From assembly GCA_016718205.1 (NCBI GenBank), contig JADKEB010000034.1, positions 434,001 to 498,000 of the forward strand: 64,000 nt of DNA, in the 5' to 3' direction. This document shows, one piece after another, positions 17,607-27,494 of this stretch; the stretch's first letter is position 1; each line of letters opens with the position of its first letter. The position numbers and the translations under genes were made by a program. The stretch is from Saprospiraceae bacterium (GTDB taxonomy: Bacteria; Bacteroidota; Bacteroidia; Chitinophagales; Saprospiraceae). The notes under the pieces were generated by a model, which was not told the DNA's origin, did no database searches, and was given only the letters and a program-made list of their open reading frames with translations.

Positions 17607-20203
17607 TTTTTATGATATATCTTTCTGGCTGAGCCATAAAAAGCATAATTTGCATTCAATGGAAGACATACATATGCTACTGCAGCGTCTGTTGTGATGC
17701 CATACTCATTTGAATTGCTGATGGAGTTCAAATTATAATAATATTTTTTTGATTTGACCAGTGTATTATCCGATGAATAGTAATAGGTTTCTTTCTGTCG
17801 TCCGATAGAAGCCCATATCGGTAAATTCACTATATGGACTATATTCTGGGATTAAGTTAGTGTAAGGCAGTTGGTCTTTAATTTCTACATGAGAAATAAG
17901 TATTGGTCATAAAAGAGTTATCTTCATTTACTTCCGTCACTTCTCTATAGGATACTGGGTTTTCATACAAATTGGTAAGAGAGGAATCAAATTATTTCTG
18001 AAACTTTTGACTCCCAATATCCATGACTTGGAGACCAAGCAGTATTCAATTCCCAATGGGTCCCAAACATATCTCGGCTTTATACTCAGTATGCCACTAC
18101 TGAGATTTCCATTATTGTGATATCCAGCTTATAAAAGTATCTGCTACGTTTGACATAATTGGAAGTAATGTCGTCAAAATATCTAATTTCTCTGATGCGG
18201 AGACCGCCAATACTCCCATTTTCACCTACAATACTTTGTCTGTCATCGCTTAATATGCTACTGTAATCATGCAGTTCGAAGTCAAATTCGTTTTTCCTCC
18301 CGTAGGGAACTTCATGAAGTTAACTGTCCAATTTTGCATAGTAAAGAGATGAATTCCTAGAATTGTAGTAATTCAATTGCCATAATGAAAAATTAAAAAA
18401 AGCGCCTAAAGTAGTTGGCATATAATCATTTGTTCCGTCATAATATCCAAAATGGTCAAATTTTCTGGTTAAATAATCTGGTAACTGATAAAAATTATTG
18501 TATTCCATGACATAAGAATGCTTGTTGGCATTCGAGTTTGTTAATATGTCATTGCCTATAATATGAACAGATTGTAAGTTTAATCTTTCATTTGCATTAT
18601 TGTTGTACTCTAACTTAATTCCGTTTATTATATAAGTATTTTGTCCAATATAATTTTTTCGATATATAATGGTATCCAGTTTCATCCACATCAATCCATT
18701 TAAAGGATTAGACAGTGCTTGTTGGGGATTAAAACTATAGTAACCTGGATACTGGAGAAAAGGATAAGGATAATTATCAACACATTGGATCAAGGGGCAT
18801 AAGACAAATTGAGTATAAGTAGCAAATTGAAAATTCCAGTCAAATTTTTTTTGAATGGCATTACTTCTGATAAATTCAAGTTGTTCACCTTTGTTTGATT
18901 TAATTTCTTTTAAATATGAATTAGAAATCAATGCACCATTTGCTTGATAGTCTCCTTCGATCGTATTTGAATTCCCATGGCTCGCTGAAAGCCGTCCATC
19001 TGCATCTGAGCAAAATTTTTCTTGCACATAAAGCGTATTGTAAAGTTGTGCAGTAAAATAGCTTCTTTCATAGCTTAATTCAAATATGGTATTCATATTA
19101 AAATCTTCTACTTTGGTCATATGCCAGGCAGTTGCTATCCATTCATTAAAAAATGGATTTTGGCCAGCAACTCCATGAATATTGTTGGAGAAAGGATATT
19201 GAATACTCTATTGCATTTTGGCCAGTGTGTACATTTCCATTTAGGAAACTATACCGTCCAAAAGTATAGCGATAACCTTCGTCATCTATCAACGTAAACC
19301 CTTTAATTACATCTTGATATCTTTTGGTATTATTAGTATTTGGCATAAATTCAATAAATGGAATAATGTAGTTGTTATTGTTATAGATATCAAATTCTAC
19401 TTTGATATTTTGATTCGAAATAACCTTCCATTGACCATCCCAGTCAAGAAAAAAACTTCCTGAAATACCCATAAAGTTAAAATTAAAAACATCGGCCTCA
19501 TAGTCCAGTGCAATAGGGCCAGTTTGTGTTTGAACTCAGCCAGGATTTTAAGCTATCCATAGTGGACGTTCGATTTGGTGTAATAAAACCTCCATTTTTA
19601 TGACACTAATGTATGAAAAGCTAGTATTGTTGTATTCTGGGCCATTGGTCATGCCATACTCATCTGCAAGACCATGGACAGTTCTGGTGATGACTCCACC
19701 AGCTTTCAATGACCAATTTTGTCCAACCCACCCCGGATGCTGTCTTGCTAATATGCCAGACCCATCATAATTTAATCGAAGATCAATAGTTTTATTATTT
19801 GCTTGCAACGTATACAGTGGTATGCTAATATCTACTTGTCCCGTATATGATGAAACTTGAAATTTATCATATTTCCCCAGTGCCGTCGCATCTGCACTCG
19901 GCAATATATCTGGTACCAAAGCATTTTGTGCCTGAAGTAATACACCAGTCAATAAAAAATTGACCATCAAAAATGTAGATAAATAGTTACGCATCATCCT
20001 ATGTGTTTATGTATGTATCCCAAAAATCAAGCCAAAAGCACGCAGAATATTTCTTGTGCCATTGATTCCTAAAACAAAATCAATATCTCTGACTTGCGCA
20101 ATATCATTTGTACTACAAAGATAATATCTTGAAATGAGAGTACAAAATTTTCTATTGCAAATTTGCCTGAAATATTTTCTATTTTTTTCTCAAATATTGC
20201 ACT

Positions 20204-20434
20204 GTGGGATATTCAAGAGACAACGATTTGATAGCAATATTTGGAAAACGAGTTCGTAAATTGCGGATAGAGCGGGGTTATTCTCAGCAGCATTTTGCCA
20301 ATATTTGCGACGTGGAAGCAAGTCAAATTTCCAGGATAGAGCTTGGCAAAATAAATACCAGCATTACACATGCTAAGAAAATTGCCAATGCCTTAGGAAT
20401 GGATCTCAAAGAGTTATTTGATTTTGATATGTAG
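20204..20434 (+). CDS. XRE-family HTH regulator
   Basis: A 76-residue protein that is essentially one Cro/CI-type helix-turn-helix: GKRVRKLRIERGYSQQHFAN and DVEASQISRIELGKINTSI (recognition helix), then a third helix ending KELFDFDM. The only plausible start is a GTG at 20204; no in-frame ATG lies upstream. It stands alone between the RHS pseudogene and the TonB gene. Its small size suggests a regulator of a nearby (perhaps lost) element rather than a global one. Confidence 0.8.
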   Translation: MGYSRDNDLIAIFGKRVRKLRIERGYSQQHFANICDVEASQISRIELGKINTSITHAKKIANALGMDLKELFDFDM

Positions 20435-20548
20435 GCACTTTTAATTTAGGCTTATGAGGATGCTAAGTTTACCTCGAAATACTGGATAAAAGCCCCAAAA
20501 TTATAAAGGGATAACAAAAAAATGTCATCCCTTTATGAAATAGACTTA

Positions 20549-20776
20549 GAGTATGTTTAAAATTCCATCATTTGGCTGCAAGCGACAAATTTAATTTTAT
20601 CCTTCGTTATATTTTTCGCCGTACGGTGTCAAGCTACGCTTGAGCTTTCGGACGCTTCTGTCCCGATCAAGACATTTTTTTAAAAAATCGTCTTGACCGG
20701 CTACGACTACAAAATATGCCTCGTTTATAAGTAAATTTGTTCACTTTCGCTCAAACATGAAAAATTAAACATACTC
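20549..20776. repeat. MITE-like element, copy 1 (228 bp)
   Basis: It begins GAGTATGTTTAAA and ends TTAAACATACTC, with TTA directly repeated on both sides (20546-20548, 20777-20779). The interior shares with copy 3 the segment CTTCGTTATATTTTT and the small palindrome TCAAGC-TAC-GCTTGA, plus a separate long hairpin built on TCAAGAC...GTCTTGA. No coding capacity. It lies between the XRE gene and the TonB terminus. Confidence 0.8.
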
Positions 20777-20848
20777 TTACAAAAATGTGGCTTTGTGTAT
20801 TTTTAAATTTTTATGTTTAGCGAAGTTGACGAGATATTAAATACCCAC

Positions 20849-21775
20849 TTAGCTTGATGCTATTACAAATTTTACAGGTAGGGTAAACAGTACTCTCACG
20901 GGTCTTCCTCTTTGTTTGCCTGGTACCCATTTATTTCCCATTTTATTCATTCCATTGATGACATTTACAGCTGCTTCGCCGCATCCGCCACCGATGTCTC
21001 TTACGACATTGATATCAGTAATAGATCCATCTCTTTCTACTACGAACTGTAATACCACCTGACCTTCTATACCGTTTTCACGGGCGATTGCCGGATATTT
21101 CAGGTTACCATAAATATATTCAAGAAGTTTTGTTCTTGAGCATTCTGATTTTTCTTTATCAGTGCCTTTGTCTTCACAGCCTGGAAATCTTGGCATTTGT
21201 TCTACCACCTTAAAGATTTCTGCTTCTTCAGGTGCTGGTGGCGGTGGCGGTGGCGGTGGTGGCGGTGCTGCCTTTTTTTCTACATATACAGGTGCTTCCA
21301 CTTTTGATTCCATTGTCACTTCTTGATTTTCAAATACAGGTTGATCTTCTACAATAACTTCTGTATTTGGAACTTCCTGAATCACTGGTGGTGGCGGTGG
21401 TGGCGGTGGTGGCGGCGGTTCATTAGTACGTGGAACTTCCACTTCGACTTCTTCACTCAATACCAGATCATTCAGATCTATTTTTATTTTCTTTTCATAG
21501 GTCGTCCAGTTCATGGTAACCAAAGCCAATGCCATGGAGATTAATATTCCATAGTTAAATAATGAAGATGAGTGTTGGAAAATATCCACATCCGGATATT
21601 TTGTGGATTCAGCAAAGGATGATGCTTTTTTACCATCATACTTACTTCGCAGATTTTTTGGATCAAGCCCTTTAAACTTATACTTAAAAACCCATACAAT
21701 ACCCACCGTGAGCAAGATAAATGCAAGGAAGAAGTATCCAACTCCTGAACCTGTGATTTCTAATTCTCTGAACAT
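20849..21775 (-). CDS. tonB: Energy transducer TonB
   Basis: A 308-residue inner-membrane-anchored TonB. It has hydrophobic segments at about 12-30 and 72-90, so it starts with two membrane spans, not the usual single one. A periplasmic spacer follows with two proline runs (eleven and ten prolines) separated by acidic sequence. The C-terminal TonB domain contains PRFPGCEDKGTDKEKSEC, LKYPAIARENGIEGQVVLQF and the conserved VRDIGGGCGEAAVNVI. It couples the proton-motive force to outer-membrane receptors such as the one at 58977. The gene is transcribed alone, convergent with the XRE gene. Confidence 0.9.
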   Translation of the reverse strand: MFRELEITGSGVGYFFLAFILLTVGIVWVFKYKFKGLDPKNLRSKYDGKKASSFAESTKYPDVDIFQHSSSLFNYGILISMALALVTMNWTTYEKKIKIDLNDLVLSEEVEVEVPRTNEPPPPPPPPPPPVIQEVPNTEVIVEDQPVFENQEVTMESKVEAPVYVEKKAAPPPPPPPPPPAPEEAEIFKVVEQMPRFPGCEDKGTDKEKSECSRTKLLEYIYGNLKYPAIARENGIEGQVVLQFVVERDGSITDINVVRDIGGGCGEAAVNVINGMNKMGNKWVPGKQRGRPVRVLFTLPVKFVIASS

Positions 21776-21979
21776 AAACGGTGATTTTAAACTGTTATCG
21801 AAATTATTTTAACATCACACGCAAAATGAATACTTTTCTGTAGTTAATACAATGATTTACATCACATTGCAAGATGATATAAGTTTGCAATTGCTCCATT
21901 CAATTGTTTCAATTACAGACCTGTTTTTAACTCATTCATTTAAAGAGCAAAATGTATAGAACTAATCTTAAATTTGACT

Positions 21980-21987
21980 TACTTTTG
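21980..21987 (+). promoter_or_regulatory. Bacteroidota-type -7 box for pbpC
   Basis: TACTTTTG fits TAnnTTTG. Transcription from it would start around 21994, which excludes the upstream TTG at 21974 and supports TTG 22010 as the start codon of the penicillin-binding protein. Confidence 0.45.
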
Positions 21988-22009
21988 TATTATTCAAAAA
22001 AAATATTTT

Positions 22010-24340
22010 TTGTATTTCCGAAATTTTAACAAGAAAAAACTTTTGTGGGTAACCGCCATTTTATTGATTATAGTGTGGCTATGCATACCATTACCTGATA
22101 CTCGGCATGACTACAGCAGAATACTGTACGGAGAGGATGGCAGAATGATGTCTGCTACCATATCAAAAGATCAGCAATGGTGTTTTCCATTGGATGAAAA
22201 GATACCCGAGCCTCTAAAGGATTGTATCATCATATATGAAGATGAGTACTTCCGCTATCATCCGGGTGTAAATCCTATATCAATGGTGAAAGCTATCATA
22301 TCACATTTGAAAACAGGAAATAAACTACGAGGCGCAAGCACTATCCCCATGCAGGTCATGCGCATGAAGTCAAAAAATCTTAACAGGACATACTTCAACA
22401 AAATCATTGAAATCATCTTTGCCTTAAAATACAGCCTGATCACCAGGGATGAGACCATCATTCAGGAATGGTGTACTATTGCTCCATTTGGTGGCAATAC
22501 CATAGGCGTAAAAGCTGCCGCACTCAGATACTTTGGAAGACCTCTTGACAGGCTCTCCTGGGCAGAATATGCCTTGCTGGCAGTCATGCCCAATGGACCA
22601 ACTCATGCGACGCTTTCAAAAAACAGGAATGTCCTTAAATTCAAGCGTGACTTTTTACTTAAAAAAATGCACTCTCAAGGATATTTTAATGCAGAGGAAC
22701 TATTACTTTATCTGGGCGAAGAAATTCCTTTTGAAACTAAGAATATACCTCAACATGGCTATCATCTATTGAGATATCTCACAGGCAGATATCCTGATCA
22801 ATACATCTTCAGAACAACATTGAATTCTGAAATTCAATTAAAAAGTTTTGAATTGCTATCTCGTGAAACAGAATTTTTAAAACTAGATGATATCAAAAAC
22901 ATAGCTGTTACTATCATTGATATCAGAAATAATAAACTATTGGCATATCATGGCAACGGTCCATCACAAAGCGGCAACTTTTCATATGTAGATGTCGCTC
23001 AGGCACCCAGAAGTTATGGCAGCTTATTGAAACCATTGTTGTATGCTCATGCTCTGGAAACTTCAACATTTTTGCCCAATGAAATGATTGCTGATATTCC
23101 AACTGCCATTGGCGATTTTCAGCCTGAGAACTTTGATAAAAAATACAGAGGGGCAGTACCACTGGAAGAAATGATCATACAATCACTTAATGTTCCTTCT
23201 GTACGATTGCTCAATACTGTAGGGCTGCACGGATTTTATGATTTGATAAAATATCTGGACATAAAATATCTCCAGAAAGGGGCTGATCATTATGGGTTGA
23301 GTATCATACTCGGCGGTGGCGAAACATCTCTTTGGGAGTTGAGTCGTATTTACAAGGGTTTGGCTCAGAATTATAGCGGCATAGCTGATCCGTTCAGAGA
23401 CATACAGATTCTTAAGCAGAATATACCTGTAAAAAGTAAAACTGCCTTTGCATTTTCTCCGTTCACCATTGATCATCTGATAAAGGCCATGTCAGATCTC
23501 TCGCGGCCAAGAGAAGAAAAATCCTGGCAAATCTTTACAAATGACTACAAAGTAGCGTGGAAGACAGGCACAAGTTTTGGTCACAAAGATGCATGGGCAA
23601 TGGGTTTTAATGGCCATTACATGGTAGGTGTATGGGTAGGTAATGAAGGTGGCGAAGGGCGTTTTGACCTGACGGGCATCTCCAAGGCAGCTCCTGTCAT
23701 GTTTAAAATCTTCAATATTTTGCCTGAAAACAGGTGGTTTGGAAGTATTCCAAGATATGCTTCAAAAGAAATCATATCCATTTGCAATGAATCAGGAAAA
23801 ATCACGGGTCCGCTGTGTAAGAATAAGACAAATCTTACGATTGAAAAATCATCCTTTAAATACCAACAATGCAATTATCACCAGGAAGTGATGTTGAGCA
23901 GAAATCAACTTAGACTAAGTCCTGCCTGTCATGTCAATGCTGTATTGAAGGATACATTTTTTGTACTGCCCTCGTATATGGAGTATTATTACAAACAATC
24001 CAATACATCATATAAGGTATTACCACCACTTGACCCATTATGCCAGCAAAGTGAAGCTTCATGTAAAATCATCTATCCCCTGAATGATATAAAAATATTT
24101 TTGCCAAAGGAAAATGAATCCAAGCTCAATCACCTGATAGCAAAAGCATATCACAGGCAAAATGGGGCAGTCCTACACTGGTTTCTTGATGGTCAATACT
24201 TATCATCAACCAATAATCAACCTCATGACTGCCTGCTGAAGGCAGGAATCGGTCAGCATATCCTGATGATCACTGATCAATGGGGCAATATGGATGAAGT
24301 AAATTTTGACATTTTAAATGAACACAAGACCAATAAATAA
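22010..24340 (+). CDS. pbpC: Penicillin-binding protein 1C (bifunctional glycosyltransferase/transpeptidase)
   Basis: About 776 residues from a TTG start at 22010, chosen because a -7 box lies just upstream and no ATG occurs before the body of the protein. Membrane anchor near residues 12-31. The GT51 domain has EDEYFRYHPGVNP, RGASTIPMQVMRM and FGRPLDRLSWAEYALL. The transpeptidase domain has the SxxK motif in SYGSLLKP, SLN and KTGTS. A C-terminal BiPBP_C-like domain ends the protein. It polymerises and crosslinks peptidoglycan in the periplasm. In many Bacteroidota pbpC accompanies an alpha-2-macroglobulin gene; none is adjacent here. SPOR-like and RodA genes follow, making a cell-wall neighbourhood. 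Confidence 0.9.
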   Translation: MYFRNFNKKKLLWVTAILLIIVWLCIPLPDTRHDYSRILYGEDGRMMSATISKDQQWCFPLDEKIPEPLKDCIIIYEDEYFRYHPGVNPISMVKAIISHLKTGNKLRGASTIPMQVMRMKSKNLNRTYFNKIIEIIFALKYSLITRDETIIQEWCTIAPFGGNTIGVKAAALRYFGRPLDRLSWAEYALLAVMPNGPTHATLSKNRNVLKFKRDFLLKKMHSQGYFNAEELLLYLGEEIPFETKNIPQHGYHLLRYLTGRYPDQYIFRTTLNSEIQLKSFELLSRETEFLKLDDIKNIAVTIIDIRNNKLLAYHGNGPSQSGNFSYVDVAQAPRSYGSLLKPLLYAHALETSTFLPNEMIADIPTAIGDFQPENFDKKYRGAVPLEEMIIQSLNVPSVRLLNTVGLHGFYDLIKYLDIKYLQKGADHYGLSIILGGGETSLWELSRIYKGLAQNYSGIADPFRDIQILKQNIPVKSKTAFAFSPFTIDHLIKAMSDLSRPREEKSWQIFTNDYKVAWKTGTSFGHKDAWAMGFNGHYMVGVWVGNEGGEGRFDLTGISKAAPVMFKIFNILPENRWFGSIPRYASKEIISICNESGKITGPLCKNKTNLTIEKSSFKYQQCNYHQEVMLSRNQLRLSPACHVNAVLKDTFFVLPSYMEYYYKQSNTSYKVLPPLDPLCQQSEASCKIIYPLNDIKIFLPKENESKLNHLIAKAYHRQNGAVLHWFLDGQYLSSTNNQPHDCLLKAGIGQHILMITDQWGNMDEVNFDILNEHKTNK

Positions 24341-24363
24341 CTCCGATTGGTGTAATTTTTATC

Positions 24364-24371
24364 TACCTTTG
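24364..24371 (+). promoter_or_regulatory. Bacteroidota-type -7 box for the SPOR-like gene
   Basis: TACCTTTG fits TAnnTTTG, followed by GC as often seen, 26 bases before the ATG at 24397; it favours that start over a TTG at 24376. Confidence 0.5.
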
Positions 24372-24396
24372 CACGTTGTTTATCAGGTATTCTTTT

Positions 24397-24816
24397 ATGA
24401 TGACATTTTTTAATAAATATATTATTGCAGGGTTGATCGTTTTGATGTATATGCTTACATTGGAATCGGTATCTTGCCAAAGTAATATCAAAGTGGAAAC
24501 GTCTCCATCTGTCACCAGACTTATGGCGAGGTATGTAGAAAATGCCAAAGCTAAGGATATGGTCAAAGTCTGGAGAATACAGATCCTGTCTTCATCAGAT
24601 CGCAGAGAGATGGAGAGTACGCTGGCTACTTTCAGAGCTGTTTATCCTGATATGATGTCCGACTGGAAACACGTCTCTCCCAATTATCAGGTGAGGGCAG
24701 GATATTTTGAAAGTAAAAATAAACTCATGCCGCTACTGCTCGAAATTAAAAAATCATTTCCTGCAGCTACTCCTGTGTACGACAATGTTAGTAAAAAAGC
24801 ACTTTTAGGATATTGA
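24397..24816 (+). CDS. Secreted SPOR-like protein
   Basis: About 139 residues with a signal peptide (hydrophobic core YIIAGLIVLMYMLTL, cleavage near SVSCQ; the Cys could also be a lipobox). The C-terminal 80 residues, VWRIQILSSSDRREMESTLA, YQVRAGYFESKNKLMPLLLE and FPAATPVY, show the paired beta-alpha-beta repeats of SPOR domains, which bind denuded glycan strands at division sites. It sits between pbpC and rodA, which supports a wall-related role. The domain call rests on pattern, not a search. Confidence 0.7.
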   Translation: MMTFFNKYIIAGLIVLMYMLTLESVSCQSNIKVETSPSVTRLMARYVENAKAKDMVKVWRIQILSSSDRREMESTLATFRAVYPDMMSDWKHVSPNYQVRAGYFESKNKLMPLLLEIKKSFPAATPVYDNVSKKALLGY

Positions 24817-24940
24817 GTGTTTTCCATTGAATATGAGACAAATTTGCCATTTTAAATACAAAAGTTTTGCATTATTTTTTCCTAAAAATCTATCTTGAGA
24901 TTCGTAGTGAGACCTGAGTTTCACTTAAGTATAATAATTT

Positions 24941-26353
24941 ATGGCTCAAAAAGCTTCCATTTCAAAAGATAAAACGTACGACTGGATCACACTTTCAGTT
25001 TTTTTCAGCCTTGTGACCATTGGTTGGTTTATGGTTTATGCTGTCCTCCATGATCCGGCTCATCCATATGCATTCCTTGATTTTGGTACCTTATTGGGTG
25101 CACAGACTGTTTGGGTAGTTTTATCCATTTTTACATTCATAGCCGTGCTGGTCATTGACTGGAAATTTTGGAATGCCCTTACTTTTCCTATCTACGGCAT
25201 TACTATGTTACTGCTGATTATGGTTTTGATCATCGGTAAGGAGATCAACGGTGCCCGGGCATGGTTTGCGATTGGGCCTTTTTCCATGCAACCGTCAGAA
25301 TGGGCTAAATTTGGTACAGCTTTGGCCGTTTCAAGTTATCTGAGTTTTTTTAAAAGCAGTACTATGAACAGTAAAGTAGTATTGGTATCTATGGCATTGT
25401 TTATATCACCTGCCTTACTCATTTTGCTTCAACCTGACTTTGGGTCTGCTTTAGTATATTTTTCATTTTTCATTTTATTATACAGAAGAGGGCAATCACC
25501 ATGGGTGATCATATCCGGGATAGGGTTGGCAGCGGTTTTCATATTATCATTATTATTTGGACCATTACATGTCACCTCCTTTTTGTTGTTGCTTGGATTT
25601 GCTGTATATGTTCTGGATCTTGAAAAACCGAAAAATGCTGTGATTTCTATCTCTGCCGTCCTGTTGATCATGGTATTTATGTTATTTCAAGATGAAAAAA
25701 CCAATGTTATCATTCCTCCATCCCTGGCATTTTTGGTGTATTTATATAGAGAACTAAAAAAGAAAAATATCAAGATTGTCAGCCTAATCACATCATTGAT
25801 TATAGTGGCCTCCTCATTTGGATTTATGGCCACCTATGTGTTTGACAATGTACTGAAACCCCACCAGCAAGAACGGATCAATGTGTGGCTGGCCCCGGAG
25901 AAATGTGACCCAAGAGGATCGCTTTATAACATACTTCAAGCCAAAATGGCCATAGGATCCGGTGGGCTGACAGGAAAAGGGTTTTTGCAAGGTGAAATGA
26001 CAAAACTGGACTATGTACCTGAACAGGAAACAGACTTTATTTTCACTTCTATAGGAGAAGAACAGGGTTTTGTCGGGATATTAGGAGTCATTTTTCTGTT
26101 CACCGTATTGCTTACCAGGTGTATTATCATCGCAGAAAGAGCAAATCTTGAATTTATTCGTAATTATGGCTATGCTGTAGCAGGAATATTATTCTTCCAC
26201 TTTCTGTTCAATATTGGTATGACAATGGGTCTTTTGCCCGTGGTAGGTATTCCACTTCCCTTTATCAGCAAAGGTGGTTCCAGTCTTATTGCATTTTCTA
26301 TCATGGTGGCTGTGCTTGTAAAAATGGACATGGCAAGATACCGTGCAAATTAA
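24941..26353 (+). CDS. rodA: Rod shape-determining protein RodA (SEDS glycosyltransferase)
   Basis: A 470-residue polytopic protein of the FtsW/RodA/SpoVE family, somewhat longer than usual because of an extra hydrophobic block around residues 175-275. Signatures: GARAWFAIGPFSMQPSEWAK, LLQPDFGSALVYF, the large periplasmic loop QQERINVWLAPEKCDPRGSL, YVPEQETDFIFTSIGEEQGF and the end LPVVGIPLPFISKGGSSLIA. RodA polymerises glycan strands in the elongasome with a class B PBP and MreBCD, which are not in the window. The tgt gene follows after four bases, so they are cotranscribed. Confidence 0.92.
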   Translation: MAQKASISKDKTYDWITLSVFFSLVTIGWFMVYAVLHDPAHPYAFLDFGTLLGAQTVWVVLSIFTFIAVLVIDWKFWNALTFPIYGITMLLLIMVLIIGKEINGARAWFAIGPFSMQPSEWAKFGTALAVSSYLSFFKSSTMNSKVVLVSMALFISPALLILLQPDFGSALVYFSFFILLYRRGQSPWVIISGIGLAAVFILSLLFGPLHVTSFLLLLGFAVYVLDLEKPKNAVISISAVLLIMVFMLFQDEKTNVIIPPSLAFLVYLYRELKKKNIKIVSLITSLIIVASSFGFMATYVFDNVLKPHQQERINVWLAPEKCDPRGSLYNILQAKMAIGSGGLTGKGFLQGEMTKLDYVPEQETDFIFTSIGEEQGFVGILGVIFLFTVLLTRCIIIAERANLEFIRNYGYAVAGILFFHFLFNIGMTMGLLPVVGIPLPFISKGGSSLIAFSIMVAVLVKMDMARYRAN

Positions 26354-26357
26354 TTTG

Positions 26358-27488
26358 ATGAAGTTTACACTCCAACATAAAGATAAAGCCAGTGTCGCCA
26401 GAACAGGCATCATCAGCACTGCACATGGTGATATCAAGACACCCATATTTATGCCCGTAGGTACGCAGGGCACTGTCAAAGGTGTACACCAGCATGAATT
26501 GTCAGAATCTGTTCAGGCACAAATAATACTTGGTAACACATATCATCTATATCTCAGGCCCGGGACTGAAATACTGCAAAAGGCCGGAGGATTACACCGA
26601 TTTATCCATTGGGGCAAACCTATACTGACAGATTCTGGTGGTTATCAGGTATATTCGCTTAAGGGCATGCGCAAAATCACAGAAGAAGGTGTGAGGTTTC
26701 AGTCTCATATAGATGGTTCTAAACACTTTTTTAGTCCGGAGTCAGTAATGGATATCCAGAGGATAATAGGAGCTGATATTGTGATGGCATTTGACGAGTG
26801 TACGCCATATCCATGCGAATATAAATATGCCAGAAACTCTATGCACATGACCCACAGATGGCTCAAAAGATGTATAGGCAGGATGAATGCTACCGATCCT
26901 GTATATGGATATGAACAGACATTTTCACCGATCGTACAAGGTAGTACTTATCCTGATCTCAGGAAAGAGTCTGCAGAATTTATTGCTGCACAGGACCAGG
27001 ATATGAACGCGATAGGTGGCCTTTCTGTAGGTGAACCTCATGAAGACATGTATGCTATGACTGAGTTGGTATGCGGTATATTGCCAGCTGATAAGCCACG
27101 GTATCTTATGGGTGTAGGTCTTCCTGAAAATATACTGGAGAGTATAGCTTTGGGTATCGACATGTTTGACTGTGTACTTCCTTCCCGCAACGCCCGACAC
27201 GGACTTTTATACACTAAAAATGGTTTGATAAACATTAAAAACGCCAAATGGCAGGACGACTTCACTCCGATAGATGAAGGAAGTCCGGCACCTACCAGCA
27301 GGCATCACACAAAAGCATATCTGAGACATCTGTTTAAGGTAGAAGAATTACTTGCGGGACAGATTGCTACTTTGCACAACCTTAGCTTTTTTCTGTGGTT
27401 AGTATCTGAGAGCCGAAGAAAAATCGAGGAAGGAACGTTTTATAACTGGAAGACAGAAATGGTAAAATCCGTAAGTCAAAGATTATAA
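26358..27488 (+). CDS. tgt: tRNA-guanine transglycosylase
   Basis: About 376 residues from ATG 26358; an ATG at 26343 would overlap rodA and adds residues the family lacks. It exchanges G34 for preQ1 in tRNAs with GUN anticodons. Visible motifs: MPVGTQGTVKGV, LTDSGGYQVYSL (catalytic-pocket Asp), MAFDECTPYPC, GGLSVGEPHEDM and the nucleophile Asp in MFDCVLPSRNARHG. The C-terminal zinc site, CxCxxC in Escherichia coli Tgt, reads SPAPTS here, so the three Cys ligands are missing. I believe this is shared by other Bacteroidota Tgt proteins. The lptG-like gene starts six bases later. Confidence 0.92.
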   Translation: MKFTLQHKDKASVARTGIISTAHGDIKTPIFMPVGTQGTVKGVHQHELSESVQAQIILGNTYHLYLRPGTEILQKAGGLHRFIHWGKPILTDSGGYQVYSLKGMRKITEEGVRFQSHIDGSKHFFSPESVMDIQRIIGADIVMAFDECTPYPCEYKYARNSMHMTHRWLKRCIGRMNATDPVYGYEQTFSPIVQGSTYPDLRKESAEFIAAQDQDMNAIGGLSVGEPHEDMYAMTELVCGILPADKPRYLMGVGLPENILESIALGIDMFDCVLPSRNARHGLLYTKNGLINIKNAKWQDDFTPIDEGSPAPTSRHHTKAYLRHLFKVEELLAGQIATLHNLSFFLWLVSESRRKIEEGTFYNWKTEMVKSVSQRL

Positions 27489-27494
27489 GCTATT

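Larger units (their letters stand above)
15540..19997 (-). pseudogene. RHS/YD-repeat secreted protein, decayed and interrupted by an IS
   Basis: The 5' end (19997) encodes a signal peptide and the Bacteroidota RHS opening: LPSADATALGKYDKFQVSSY, then WVGQNWSLKAGGVITRTVHG. Further pieces follow in shifting frames at 19146-19472, 18320-19120, 17614-17830, 16054-16290 and 15540-16090. The last has the YD-repeat signature SFEYDLFGRLKK-like block (FEYDLFGRLKKSTLYP). At least four frame breaks (near 19500, 19195, 18310 and 16085) plus the IS at 16299-17606 show it is dead or badly sequenced. No repeat-rich core of usual length or C-terminal toxin tip follows; the gene ends abruptly against the conjugative remnant, suggesting deletion of its 3' part. 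RHS proteins are usually contact-toxin or adhesin carriers. Confidence 0.75.

Noticed and set aside
21230..21420. GGT/GGC-rich tandem repeats
   Set aside because: They are the proline-codon runs of TonB on the minus strand, not an independent repeat array.
24941..26353. FtsW rather than RodA
   Set aside because: The lack of division-cluster neighbours and the loop pattern favour RodA, though the family alone cannot exclude FtsW.
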